In this document: positions 10,833-21,778 of the stretch, one piece after another
How positions within the stretch are numbered: position 1 is the stretch's first letter
How the letters are laid out: each line of letters opens with the position of its first letter
Assembly: GCA_022559845.1 (NCBI GenBank)
Contig: CM040126.1
Coordinates: forward strand, 141,058,064 to 141,122,063
DNA length: 64,000 nt
Reading direction: 5' to 3'
Source: Amorphophallus konjac
Lineage: Eukaryota; Streptophyta; Magnoliopsida; Alismatales; Araceae
The notes under the pieces: model-generated
The model's input: only the letters and a program-made list of their open reading frames with translations
Databases searched by the model: none
Told to the model about the DNA's origin: nothing
Made by a program: the position numbers and the translations under genes

Positions 10833-12008
10833 GTGACTCAGAAATACGTGCTGGTTGGAGGAGTGCTTTACAAGAGAAGCCTTATTGGTGTGCTTCTAAG
10901 ATGTCTTGATGATGATGAGGTCTGGAAATGTGTTGAGGAAGCATACTCTGGTGTGTGCGGTGGTCATGTAAATAGCCAGGTGCTCGCTAAGAAGATCCTT
11001 CGGCAAGGCTTTTATTGACCCCCCATGGAGGAGGATTGTGCTCTCAATGTCCGTAGGTGTTCCAAGTGTCAACTCCATGCCGAAAAGATTCACTCCCCCT
11101 CTTCCTCACTTCAACCAATATTCTCCCCATGGCCTTTCTCCATGTGAACTTTTGACATCATTGGTCCTCTCGGTGATCCCAACTCCCTCACCAAACAAAA
11201 ATCTTTCATCCTCACTGGAACGGAGTACTTCACCAAATGGGCCGAAGCTGAAGCTTACGCGGAAATCAAGGCATCAACGGTCTACAAATTCATCATGAAG
11301 AATATCATTGCCAGGTTCAGCATCCCAAGCACTATCATCACCGACAATGGGCCACAGTTCATTTCTCAGGACCTTCAAGACCTTTGCAAAAGGTATAAAA
11401 TTGTATTGCATCATTCATCACCATATTATCCACAAGGTAATGGCCAGGCAGAGGCCACTAATAAAACGTTGATTAAAAGTATAAAGAAAACATGTGAGTT
11501 TAACAAGTTCTCGGATTGGCCAGAAAAACTTATTGAAGCTCTATGAGCCTATCACACTTCAAGCCATACTCCCACTGGGCAAACTCTGTTTGCCCTTACT
11601 TATGGAATGGATGCGGTAATCCCATACGAAATCTTGATCCCTTCTCTCAGAGTAAAATTGGACAAGGAACTTTTCCTTGACGGTCGTCGTGATTCACTCC
11701 TTGCCTAATTGGAACTCTTAGACGAGAAGCGGCTGGCCACTACCTTGCATGCACGTGTATACCAAAACTGACTCACATGAGTTTATCAAAAGAAGGTAAT
11801 TGAGAGAAAATTCAAAGTCGGTGAGACGGTCGTTAAAAGACTTTTCGTGAAACCTGGTGGGCCACGTTCTAAACTCCGACCCAATTGGGAGGGTCTATAT
11901 GTAATTCAAGCTGTGTACCCTAGCAATGCTTATAGGCTAGTTAATGCTGAGGGGATCGAGTTATCCCACCATTATAATGAGCTTTATCTTAAAAAGTACT
12001 ACCCTTAG
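10833..12008 (+). pseudogene. Tat-type integrase of element A, six internal stops, no indels
   Basis: A single frame from about 10833 to the TAG at 12006-12008 encodes a Ty3/gypsy Tat-lineage integrase, which inserts the cDNA into the genome. The HHCC finger region (GVCGGHVNSQ, then CSKCQ) is visible, but the position usually His before GVCGGH is Tyr. The core carries all three acidic residues: D in TFDIIGPL, D in TDNGPQF and E in NGQAEATNK. A GPY-like C-terminal region follows (PNWEGLYVIQ). Stops lie at 11016, 11145, 11544, 11706, 11769 and 11778; the first three sit at expected Trp codons (TGG to TGA). The protein has no start of its own and was part of a longer polyprotein. No RT or RNase H coding sequence is seen upstream in A. 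Confidence 0.9.
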
Positions 12009-12242
12009 ATACGTGTGCATAATGTCCAAATCAAAAACAACAAAAAACAAACAAAAAAAAGAAGCAAAAACAAAAAAGGGGCTAATGCCTGCTGATCATC
12101 ATGGAATCAAATCACGACATCCATCCTTCATGCTAAGATAGGGCCCATTAAGATTTGGTAAGTCTCCAGTCTTGATCTGCCAGAACCGTGGAGATCCCTA
12201 TCCAGCCATGTCGGCCTATACCCACTAAAAAGAAGACAACAT

Positions 12243-12433
<191 letters not shown>

Positions 12434-13763
12434 TTTTTATCAAAAAATTTTTTGGTAGCATTACTTATGGTGAGGCGTCACCCCGAAGGTCTCCAAGAAA
12501 GCTGTAATCTTTATTCTCTCCCTTTTTGACCAAATGAGACAGTCGGCGCCCTTAAAACGCTGAGCATAGGGAATCGAAGCACAATCCCCTTAAGGCAAGT
12601 GTAGGATCCGTTTCCTCGAGCCTGGATCAGAGCACGAGAAAAGGGCAGTGTCCCCGTAGGTATACAAGAGAGATTCCAAAATGTCAAATGCTTAGTTCCC
12701 TCAAAAACAAAAAAATGAAATGAAATGAAAAGTCTGGTGATGGCCGTGCTTGATTCCTACAAATGAAACCCCTCAAAACAAAAGGGACAATAAAACCCAA
12801 ACACTCGAGGCTTGGTCCGAAGTTGCCCAAAAGGGAAAAGTTGAGTAGGCTCCTATTGGCTCACAGGGTTAACAGTTTTGCCAGTCCTCTCAGGCGGTTT
12901 GCCCCCCACACTCTTCCTTCTTCCTAGAAGATGAAGGCTCAATGGAGGTCCCGAAGGGTTAAAACTGCTAAGGCCTGTAACCTCGTTTACCTTTGGTTGT
13001 CCATTTTGAAAAGCAAAAGCCATCGCCGCGAAGGAATCTCAGTATTTCTGGCTGGGCAAGACCCTTATCTACCACCTTGATGTCTTCTTATTCTAACCTA
13101 GGGCTTAGGCCAATGCAAGTGCGTCACCTATGGGTGCGACGGCATCTGATTCTGGGTCAGTGTCGCGCGATTGGCCGTTAGGGTTCTAGGGTGTTCCATT
13201 ATATATCATCTAGAGTTGTGAGGAAATAGACTCGAGTTGGGCAAATCATTTACCTCGAACACGTTTTGGGTGTATTCCCGCGGTCGGAAGTGATTGGGAG
13301 CCTAAGCATGGCATGACGGTATTGTCACCAGGATAAGTCTTAATCGGCAGGATTATCACTCGAGGAGTATAGGGGCCCAAATCAACCTAGATGTGCGCTT
13401 AGGATACCTGGGAGGTTAGTAAGAAACACTCATCCTCATGTAGGTTAAGTGCCATATGGGGTGGTCACTAGGCATTAGTAACAAAAATACACCAAGTCTC
13501 AAAAACAAAAAAAACACTCAAAAATAATACAAAAAAAACACAAAAAAGAAACAAAAAAAAAGAAACAAAAAAAATGGAGAGAAATAAAAAAAAGAGAAAG
13601 AAAGAAATAAAATCAAGGAAAAAATATATGTGCAAAACACCAAAATAAAATGCATTTCGCGTTATCGCATTTGTATGTCACATTTCATCTCTTTAATTCT
13701 CGTTCGCATTTGCATGCTCGCATGTCGCATTCGTCATTTTACCTTCTGCCTTTATTTATAAAC

Positions 13764-13823
13764 GCTTGGCCCCTTGACCAATCTAATCTCTAAAGCAACC
13801 ATTCATTGAGCAAGGGGCCAAGC
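13764..13823. repeat. 13-bp perfect inverted repeat with 34-bp loop
   Basis: GCTTGGCCCCTTG at 13764-13776 is the exact reverse complement of CAAGGGGCCAAGC at 13811-13823. It lies about 130 bp beyond the 3' end of the antisense gene, so it could be a hairpin in that transcript's 3' region or in the element's genomic RNA. Function unknown. Confidence 0.75.
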
Positions 13824-13954
13824 CAGAACAGAAAACTTGACTTGTTTTGTTTGAGTGATGTACACAGGATTGGAAGCAAGAGAAAGCAAGGTTCCACATT
13901 CTTTTATTACTCCAGAAAATCTCTCATAACTGAGATCGAGTACATCATCCTATT

Positions 13955-16511
13955 TTAAGCCTTACCATCTCCCCTAGCATCGCTCCTTTCACCACTCTCC
14001 AGGCGAGGAGTCCTAGAACCATAAGTGCCGGTACTCCTGCCGCCCTGCACTCCCCTCTCCACTTCTACATGTTGCCCCCGTTCTGTCGGGACAGCAAGCA
14101 AACTGCTAGCACGTAAGCCACGCTCTCGTGCTCTTCGATAACGCTCCTCACCATTTTTTAGCCATTGTTCGACAATGCTAAGGCAGTTGTGAAGCTCCAA
14201 TAGTTGGGCCTCCAAGGCCCTCTTTTCCTCTCTCTCCACTGCCCTCTCGGTCCTCTCCCTTTCTCTATCCCTATCTCCCTCAGCTCTTTCCCTCTCTATG
14301 TCTTCCCACTCTAGCTGAAGGGTGATCCTCAGCTCCATAGCATTTTGGGAGAGGTCCTTATCTGAGGTGCGCCACAATTCCTCCTCCAACTATACTATCC
14401 TGGCCTCTCCTTGTGCAACGTGAGCAAGCGCCTCTTGCATCTCTTCCGCCTGCCATACCCCACCATCGTTAGAAACATGGCAATGCGAACCATAAGACTC
14501 GAAGGGTGAAATATTCACCTGTGCGGAAAGCATTCCCTCTGCCTCCGATCCACATTGCATGGCATGAGCCAGTTGCTTGTGGAGCGAATCGATTTATGAA
14601 GAAGGGATCCATAAATTAGAGAGGGCACAATTTGCACCCATTGTTGACGAGGTTGCGTCCAGCTATACGTGCTATAACAACGACAGGTGACAATTAGTGG
14701 TTGAACACTAGGAATTTAGGGTCATCACTAGGAGCGGGTGTTGCATAACACACTCACCAAAGAGTCCAAAGCTGCACGGGTGTCATCCAACTGTTGCTCC
14801 GTGTCTGCCATGCGAGCACGCAAATTTGCTATTTTGGCATCACGGGCATCCTGTAGCCAAGCTGTAGGAGTTAGCATCACCCATCCCCCCCCCAAAAAAA
14901 AAAATTCATTCACCTCCACTAGACCTCCGGGCTGGAGTTGCTACACATATGTCGCCTTATAGAGGCGCAAGTACTCCTCACTGTCCTGTGCAAGTGACTC
15001 CACGAGCGTGCCACCCCGCTGCCAATCTTCATATTGTTCGGGGAAGCGCAAATGCCAATCAATACAAGCGGCCCTCCCATGTGTCTTCCTCCCTATGGGA
15101 GGGGCCGCGGTGGCATCCACCCATTCCTGGACGAGCCCTAGGGTTCTCATGGCCAATCTTAGCCGAAGCGGCTTGATTTCATTTAGGTAGTGGACCCAAA
15201 GGTCCCATCCAAACCAACCACGGCTTGTTATAACCCACGGCCGATCAGCATCGATCATGCCCGAATAAGGTCTCCAGATCACCTATATCCATATGCATGT
15301 GTCTTCTCAATCATAAAAAAAAAGAAAAAAAAAATCCTACCATCGTTGCAGGGAACTCTTGTAGCTTACGCTTCAACGCCATCAAGTGGTTGGAAAGAGG
15401 GGCCGTGCTCATAATAGGTTGCCACCGCCGGGCTAGTGGCGCCACCGCCGTACGCCATTGTCGAGCCCTCCCCATTAGGATGTAGTAATAACTCCATAGC
15501 TATGTTTCCATTACATCGTTAGCATTCATGAAACATATTAGTGGCATAAAAAAAAACTCTACCTGGAGGAATGGTGTGAAGCCACTTACGGTCACCTCTC
15601 GATTTGACCCTTGGGACAGACCGACAAATAAATGTGCTAACACGGCAGCTCCCTAGGCATAGTGCCCTACTCTTTCTAGGTCTATTAAGAGCTCTAGGAA
15701 GCGGCAATGGATGTCATCACCCTTGGCACCCAATAGCAACCTCCCCAGTAGGAAAATGAGGAACCTCCTCAAGTCCATATTGGACCTCTCCCAGTTGCTC
15801 GCATCCACATTGTATACAGCACAAGATCCTCTCTCAGTCCTCTCCATAAACTCTTCCAAGGACTCGTCACCTTATGGGCAAGCATCGGTGAGTCCCAATG
15901 CCTCCATGATAGATGCCCTGGCTACTGACCTATTCTTGCGGTCCTTTACTTCCAACCCCAGTAGCTTCTAAGCCCATTATTGATAGTTGGAGTAGGTGAC
16001 CCCAGTCGCCGCCTCACCATCCGCTCTGAGGCCAGTGATGTGAACTATATCCTCCAAACTGGGCACCATATGTCCCCAGGGCATCAGGACGGCCCGACTC
16101 TCTAGGTCCTATCGTTCACGCAACGCTTGGATGAGGGCGAGGTCGAGTTTAATTGGTTTGATCTGTAGGAAGGCGCCGAACCCCATCGCGTATAACCGGG
16201 CCTTCTGGAAATCCGATAGACCCCGATATGCGGCCACCACCAATTCCCAAGAAATGTGTGACCTCGTCATACTCTGCACATAACACAAGAAGTGAGAAAG
16301 GGTTGCAGTGTCAAAAAAAGAGGAAATAAAAGGGGCTCGTAAAAAAAGGATGAAGGGAGAAATGAAAGAGGTCATTTACAAGATGCGATTGGGTCCTCTC
16401 ACTAGGGTGCCTTTCAATATCAGAGAGTCTCCTCAAACTACTATTGGATCTACTTTTCTTCGAGGAGCGGGAAGACTCACCCTCCATCGTGAAACTAGAC
16501 TTGCCCTCCAT
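13955..16511 (-). pseudogene. Antisense multi-exon plant-mobile-domain (PMD) gene carried by element A
   Basis: Read on the minus strand, a gene of seven exons can be traced: 16511-16380, 16273-15563, 15499-15341, 15282-14914, 14850-14758, 14671-14519 and 14449-13955. Every intron (106, 63, 58, 63, 86 and 69 bp) has GT...AG borders, and every exon length is a multiple of three (704 codons in all). Exon 1 is Ser/Arg/Lys-rich. Exons 2-4 match the aminotransferase-like plant mobile domain: LVVAAYRGLSDFQKARLYAM, LIQALRER, MPWGHMVPSLEDIVHITGLR, GAAVLAHLFVGLS and RPYSGMIDADRPWV. Exons 5-7 are charged coiled coil (ERERTERAVEREEKRALEA). About nine in-frame TAG/TAA codons make it a pseudogene, for example at the Trp expected after LRER (16108-16106), but I found no indel. 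PMD proteins are known from transposons and from host silencing factors of the MAIN/MAIL1 type; the role here is unknown. Confidence 0.85.
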
Positions 16512-16607
16512 CTTGGAAACTGAGAGACTCTTACTCCATCCTATCAATTTGTCACTCTTCTAATCATCCTCCACTACCCTGTGCCTTCTAGCGGAGTAGG
16601 AGGGGGA

Positions 16608-16617
16608 GTATATATAG
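16608..16617 (-). promoter_or_regulatory. TATA-like box of the antisense PMD gene
   Basis: CCTATATATAC on the minus strand lies about 100 bp upstream of the exon 1 ATG at 16511, which allows a 5' UTR of roughly 70 bases. With the spliced structure this suggests the antisense gene has its own promoter, independent of the LTR. It is inferred from sequence only; AT-rich plant DNA gives chance matches. Confidence 0.55.
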
Positions 16618-17316
16618 GATTGAGAGGATGTGATCCGGATCCGTCACCATTCCCCTCGCAATGACCCTTCTAACGAGGCACCGATCTTTCACTTTCATAT
16701 GTTACTTCACCGTTCACTCGAAATAAATGAGGTTGGCTACGTGTCTAAGCTTCCTTGTGCCCGTCATGTTGCGAATAAATTTGAAGGGAGGATATCCACA
16801 TGGGAAAAAGGACTAGAGGTCGACCTCATTGAATTTATTGGTAGACTCATCCACAAGAAAAAGGATTAGAGGTCGACACAATTGAATTTGGGGGTAGACC
16901 CATCTACATGGAAAAAGGACAAGAGGTCGGCGTCATTAAATTTTGGGAGTAGACTCATCCACTTGGGAAAGGTGACTAGAGGTTGGCATCATTAAATTTG
17001 GTGATAGATTCTCTCGAAAGGAATGGATACGACAAGACACAATTCTCCATTTCAGGGTGAGGTTATGTCAAACACATCTCATGGGAACAACATAGAAGAA
17101 AGGAGGCGTAGAAGAGAAGAAGCATGCAGAGGGAAAACGAGTGACATGAAAGTAGGTCATGAACATAATAAGAGGGGGCGGGTGTGTAAATAACTCTCTA
17201 ACTCTCACCACCACCCTCCTGGTCATCTCTCTCCTCTCTCCTAAGATGAAGGTCCCTAGGGGGCCTCCTGGAGCTCTACGAGCCAGTACTCGCCTTACCC
17301 CACAGCGCCCGCTCGG
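16618..17316. other. Spacer between the two antisense PMD genes
   Basis: No gene seen. It contains the 54-bp tandem array at 16802-17010 and, on the minus strand, the region upstream of the better-preserved PMD copy and downstream of the truncated one. A purine-rich stretch lies around 17095-17150. Confidence 0.6.
16802..17010. repeat. About 54-bp tandem repeat, four copies
   Basis: Units containing GACTAGAGGTCGAC...TTGAATTT...TAGACTCATCCAC begin near 16811, 16864, 16918 and 16974 (periods 53, 54 and 56). They sit 200-400 bp upstream of the TATA-like box of the antisense PMD gene, where they could act as promoter repeats. This is unproven. Confidence 0.85.
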
Positions 17317-18975
17317 CCACGGTAGCTCACTGTTGCCCTATCGAAGTAACAAAGAAGCTACCCACAGAGAAGGAGCCAGACTGACGAAGGCGCGCCCCGA
17401 GGCCCCGTTCCCTCTAGTGGCGCTCCTCACTATCTTTCAGCCTCTGCTCTGCAACCCGAAGGCCTAGCTGGAGCTCCATCACTTGGACCTCTAGAGCCCT
17501 CCTCTCATCCCAATCCCGCTGTCGCTCTGCCCTCCTCTCCTCTCTCTCCCTCTCTCTCTCCGCTCTCTCTCTCTGCCTCTCTCCTCGCCACATGGAGAAA
17601 GACCCTCAGCTCTAGGATGTCTCGAGATAGTCCCTCCGCATCATGACGCCGCAGCTCCGCTACGGTGGCTGCCCGGGCGTCACGCTCCTCCTCAACTCGG
17701 ACCACGCGAGCCAGCACACCCTGAGTCTCCAGCGCCTACCATAGCCAAAACATTTCACAAAGTCAGTGAAAGAGCGATGCATAATCAACATCCAACCAAG
17801 GGAAGTACTCACCTGAGCCGCGAGCTCGCACTCCGTCTCCCCGGCACGAGCCACTGCACTGGTTAGTTACTCCCAGAGGGAGGTGACCTCCGGAGGAGGA
17901 GCCTGGGAGCTAAAAAATGCTCCACCTATCATCCCCGCCGTCGCTGCCAGCTGGGCACGCTGGAATGAAGGAATAGACGATAGTTAGCGACTAAACCTTA
18001 GGATTCCACAAAAAAAAATCAAACGAAAAAAATAGAGAGCATTGCATAAGCTTACCAAGATGTCCAACTCCTATCGAGTGATGGTCAGCTGTCGCCTGGC
18101 GTCTGTCAACTGGGCCCGCAGGTCGGTGATGATGGTGTCGCAGGCATCCTGCATTCGTAAGCTTGTGGATGAATGTCACATCTACAATACTAAATGTCCA
18201 TTTCATACTTACCCCTGCTGGTCTCCCGAGCTGGACACGCGCCGCATGGGTCTCTCAGTAGTGCCGCAAGTAATCCTCACCATCCTGCACGTGAGACACC
18301 ATAGGCACACCACCCTGCTGCTAGTCTTGGAACTGGGTAGGGAAGCATGTGCGCCAGTCTACGAGTTTCATCTTGCCTCGGGTCTGCGCCCGATGCGGCT
18401 CGGCTAGTCCACGCTCGCCCACTCCTAGGCCAAGTCCAGGGTCGTCATCACACCCTACACAGCACAAGAGAGAAAAAAAGAGACCCACATTAGTAAAAGA
18501 AGAGCCAACAAAAAAAAACCAAAAAACAAAAAAAATAACAAAAAATGTCATTCCTCTATGACACTTTCATAATTTAACAAAAAATTTAAACGCATCCAGA
18601 CGCTGTGACGCCAAAGCGTCAGAATGCCTAGAAGCTTTCAACAATTTTCAAATAAATAAAAATAAATATATTTAATACACGCGTCACCTGGGTTAGACGC
18701 GTTCCTCATTCAAGTCCTACACTCATCGAACCCTCTCCGCCCTCTTACCCGGGCCGCTACAAAACCAAAATAAAATTAAGGAAATGGGAGATCGAGGGGC
18801 CTACCGGGTCATGCTCGCCTCCCTCTGCGCGACCGGGCCCCTCGGGCCCCTCAATAGTCAAAGGAGGCCCTTCCTCCTCCATGGCCACCTCTTCGTGCTC
18901 CTGCACGGCCCTCCTCGAGCGAGGAACTGCTCGCCTCCTTTTCTCTCCACTACGGCTCGACCCGCCACGATCCAT
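17317..18975 (-). pseudogene. Second antisense PMD-type gene, truncated (PMD core missing)
   Basis: This is a head-to-tail relative of the gene at 13955-16511. Exon 1 (18975-18805, 57 codons, ATG at 18975) is again Ser/Arg/Lys-rich (GGSSRSGEKRRR) and ends at a GT donor. The PMD core exons are absent. The next recognisable piece is the end of exon 4 (about 18454-18213: KLVDWRTCFPTQFQD and DGEDYLRHY, matching DWHLRFPEQYEDW and DSEEYLRLY in the better copy). Then come exon 5 (18148-18056, again exactly 31 codons), exon 6 (17959-17813) and exon 7 (17735 to about 17317, ELRRHDAEGLSRDILELRV). Stops occur in several exons, exon 7 has a frameshift in its GA-rich coil, and the phase at the exon 4 remnant is not clean. 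The 3' end is approximate. Confidence 0.72.
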
Positions 18976-20334
18976 AGATCAAGAATGGGGGAGGAAGAAG
19001 AAAAGTGATCAAATTTTGGCAAGAAGAAGGGTCGGTTGTGGGCAAAGTAAGGAAGAGGAAGGGCCGCCCCGCGGCTCTTGGCAGTTTAAGTTTGAATTCG
19101 AAGAGTAGGACGCGTCTTGGCGCGAAGACGAGTCCAGTAAACGTGTCCTCGCACTTAGACGCTTCCACCCAAAAAAAAGAAAAAATGAAAAGAAAAGAAA
19201 AGAAGAAAGAAAGAAATAAATAAACAACAACAACAAAAAAACAAAAAAAAACAAAAAAATGCTGCACTATTATTCCACCGTGTCCTACCTCTGGTCACCG
19301 TGTCATGCATCTTACTATATGATATCTACATTACTAGAACATGCCGAGGACCTTATGTCTTGGAGGAATATGGAGTTCGAGTTCCTCTTTAACAAAAATA
19401 GTGATAACTTCAGAGGAGTTTAAGATATACGGATAGGTCGTTGAGTTGTGATTGCTTGGGGACGATGGTTCCATTCGGTGAGACAGTGTGTGGATAAACG
19501 GATCTCGGCTCAGTATCGCCTCACCGAATTGGTATCCTAACCAGGTCTTAACAAATTTATAATATTATCCTTGGCTATTTTTTATTTTTTTTATTTGTTT
19601 TAATTTTTCCTTTAAACCCAGCATGCATTCATGTAGGACTTTGATTTCATTGTGGAAAATCATTCACTTAATTCGATTGTGAGAGCCAGTATGCTTAAAT
19701 TCTTTAAATATGAGATATTCCATTCTGAATCGAGTATTCAGTCTCCTTGATGTCACCCTAAGCTGTTTCTCTAGAAGAGACTCTTGTTTGGATTTATCCT
19801 CAACTAATTCTTTTACTCCACTGGACCCACCTTGGCCGCAACACTTTCACATTGGCTGGTAACCACTCCCCAATGGTGAAACCTGTAGGTTCACAACCCC
19901 AGGAACTTCCACGTACGGAAGTTGGTCCTTTTTCTCTTAGTCATGCCTGAGCGCACATTATTTCTTTCCTTGTTTGTTTACCATCCAAACAATCATCCAT
20001 TTCGGAGAACCCTCTTTAGGGTTGCTTCGTTGAAACTCCTGAAAGATTCAACCATGTAATGTTGAGAGCGTGTCCATCACACCTCGGCATCAGCTTTTCA
20101 GTCCCCTCCCACTTCGTTTCAATACACTTCATTCCATTCATCTACGTGTCATTCCCCTACAAAGCAGACGCCAAGGCGGGATAGCTGTAGACATGTTATT
20201 TTTGACATTACACTGAGTACATCTCATATTATACCATGTGGCCCCAAAGTGGCTTTTTACATTTGGGTTATTTGAGTGATTTCCTATTTTTCTAGAATTT
20301 TTTACAATTTTTAGAAATTTTTCCAAAAAAGGGG
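18976..20334. other. Non-coding stretch before or at the start of the element A 3' LTR
   Basis: No supported gene. It includes A-rich runs around 19170-19260 and scattered GACGC/GCGTC motifs. The 3' LTR of element A probably begins somewhere in or after this stretch. A purine run GGGGGAGGAAGAAGAAAAG followed by TG near 18988-19007 is one candidate polypurine tract and start, but nothing in the window can confirm it, because the matching left end is outside. Confidence 0.45.
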
Positions 20335-20551
20335 CTTAAACGCGACGGGGACCCAAGATGCCTTCTTTAAAGGCGTCAGGGAACCCAGACGCATCCTTTA
20401 ATCCCCGTGCTGTGGCGGCGCCATAAATGCAAAATAAAAAAAAAGATCTTAAACACGGTGGTGACCCAAGACGCCTTCTTTAAAGGCGCCAGGGACGCCA
20501 AATGCGTCCTTTAATCCCCGTGCTGTGGCGGCGCCATAAATGCAAAATAAG
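20335..20551 (+). repeat. 113-bp direct repeat in U3 of element A
   Basis: Two diverged copies begin CTTAAACGCG (20335) and CTTAAACACG (20448). Each contains GACCCAAGA, CTTCTTTAAAGGCG and ends with CCCCGTGCTGTGGCGGCGCC and ATAAATGCAAAATAA. They lie upstream of the LTR TATA box, as U3 enhancer-like repeats often do. Function is inferred. Confidence 0.85.
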
Positions 20552-20836
20552 AAGAAGTCTTACTGACCCGATGCGGCTTTCAAAGTCAAGGTTAGGCACC
20601 ACCACTGCTCACTTTTGGTGCCTTAAAAGTATTTTCGGTGGCTTTCGGCGCGCATTTATTTAGAAGTATGAAGGCGTCCCGAGCCCTAGATGCGGTTAAA
20701 GAACGCGTCCAAGCACTTGGATGCGTCTATGAAAATGCCTCTACATTTACGGCGTCACCGTAGCACATTTGGACGCCATAAATGCGACGCCAATAAAGGC
20801 GTCCCCAAACCCAAACGCGTCCATCAAAAATTTACC

Positions 20837-20844
20837 TATAAATA
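20837..20844 (+). promoter_or_regulatory. TATA box in the element A LTR
   Basis: TATAAATA within CCTATAAATAAAAGACCCC marks a likely start of transcription near 20870. The sequence is a good plant TATA match and lies upstream of the R/U5-like region shared with the 5' LTR. The 5' LTR copy of this box is outside the window. Confidence 0.65.
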
Positions 20845-20872
20845 AAAGACCCCCTCCCACGAACTCAGGGGG

Positions 20873-21080
20873 GCAAAATCCTTCAAGGGGAGGGGGAAAC
20901 TCTGGAGAAATATCTTCGAGTTTGTGAAAGTTCATTTTAGGTTAAGGGGTCACTCTTCCGAAGTTCCGGGTGCGTGGCAAAATCCTTCAAGGGGAGGAGG
21001 AAACTCTGGAGAAATCTCTTCGAGTTTGTGAAAGTTCATTTTTGGTTAAGCGGTCACTCTACCGAAGTTCCGGGTCTTTG
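20873..21080 (+). repeat. 104-bp tandem duplication at the presumed LTR transcription start
   Basis: GCAAAATCCTTCAAGGGGAG at 20873 recurs at 20977, and the following sequence (AACTCTGGAGAAAT, GTTTGTGAAAGTTCATTTT, CGAAGTTCCGGGT) is repeated with few changes. It begins about 30 bp after the TATA box, so the duplication may cover the R region. Confidence 0.9.
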
Positions 21081-21778
21081 GTCTTTTTAAGAGAAGAATC
21101 TCTTCATTCCCACCGAGCGCACGCCGTCCTCACGCCATCCTCATGCTGCTGATGCTCTCTTCAAAGCCTGCCACCGGTGTCTACTTAAGCTTTTTCTTTC
21201 GCTATGTTCTTTTCATTTTCATTCATTGCATGCATCATTTGTCGTTTCTGCTCACACCACGCTTCTCTCTTTGACAGGGCACTGTTTCGTGCATTTTTGC
21301 ACGTCATCTCATTCGTCATCTCATTTTTCCACCCTTTGTGCCTAAAGGGGTTTTAAATAACACCAACAAAGTGTGTAGTTATTCATGATTTCACTGCTTT
21401 CATTACAAGGGACTGATACTATGCTACTGTTGTTCTGATCCACTCAGTGTTTATTTTCTTGCAAGGGTAACCACCAAAGGAAAGCCCTCTCCTTCGGCCG
21501 GTCGAAGGAAGAGGAAGAAGGAATCCACGCCATTTCCCGTGCCTGAGGTTAAAGCAATCATTCTTCCATTTTGGGGTCTTCGATCCCTGGCGATCACACC
21601 ATTCTTTCATTTCGGGGTCTTCAACCCCTGGTGGTCACATAATTAACACACGCGCACTCTTTTGTTTCCTTTTGTTCCTACCACTCCTATCATTTCCGTT
21701 AAAACCCGCAGAGAGTCATTTTCCGCAGCGGTCCCCTTCCCCATTTTAATTCAACTAAAACCCTTTCCCCATTTAATT

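Noticed and set aside
18988..19007. Polypurine tract and start of the element A 3' LTR
   Set aside because: GGGGGAGGAAGAAGAAAAG followed by TG fits, but the matching left end of the 5' LTR is outside the window, so it stays a candidate only.
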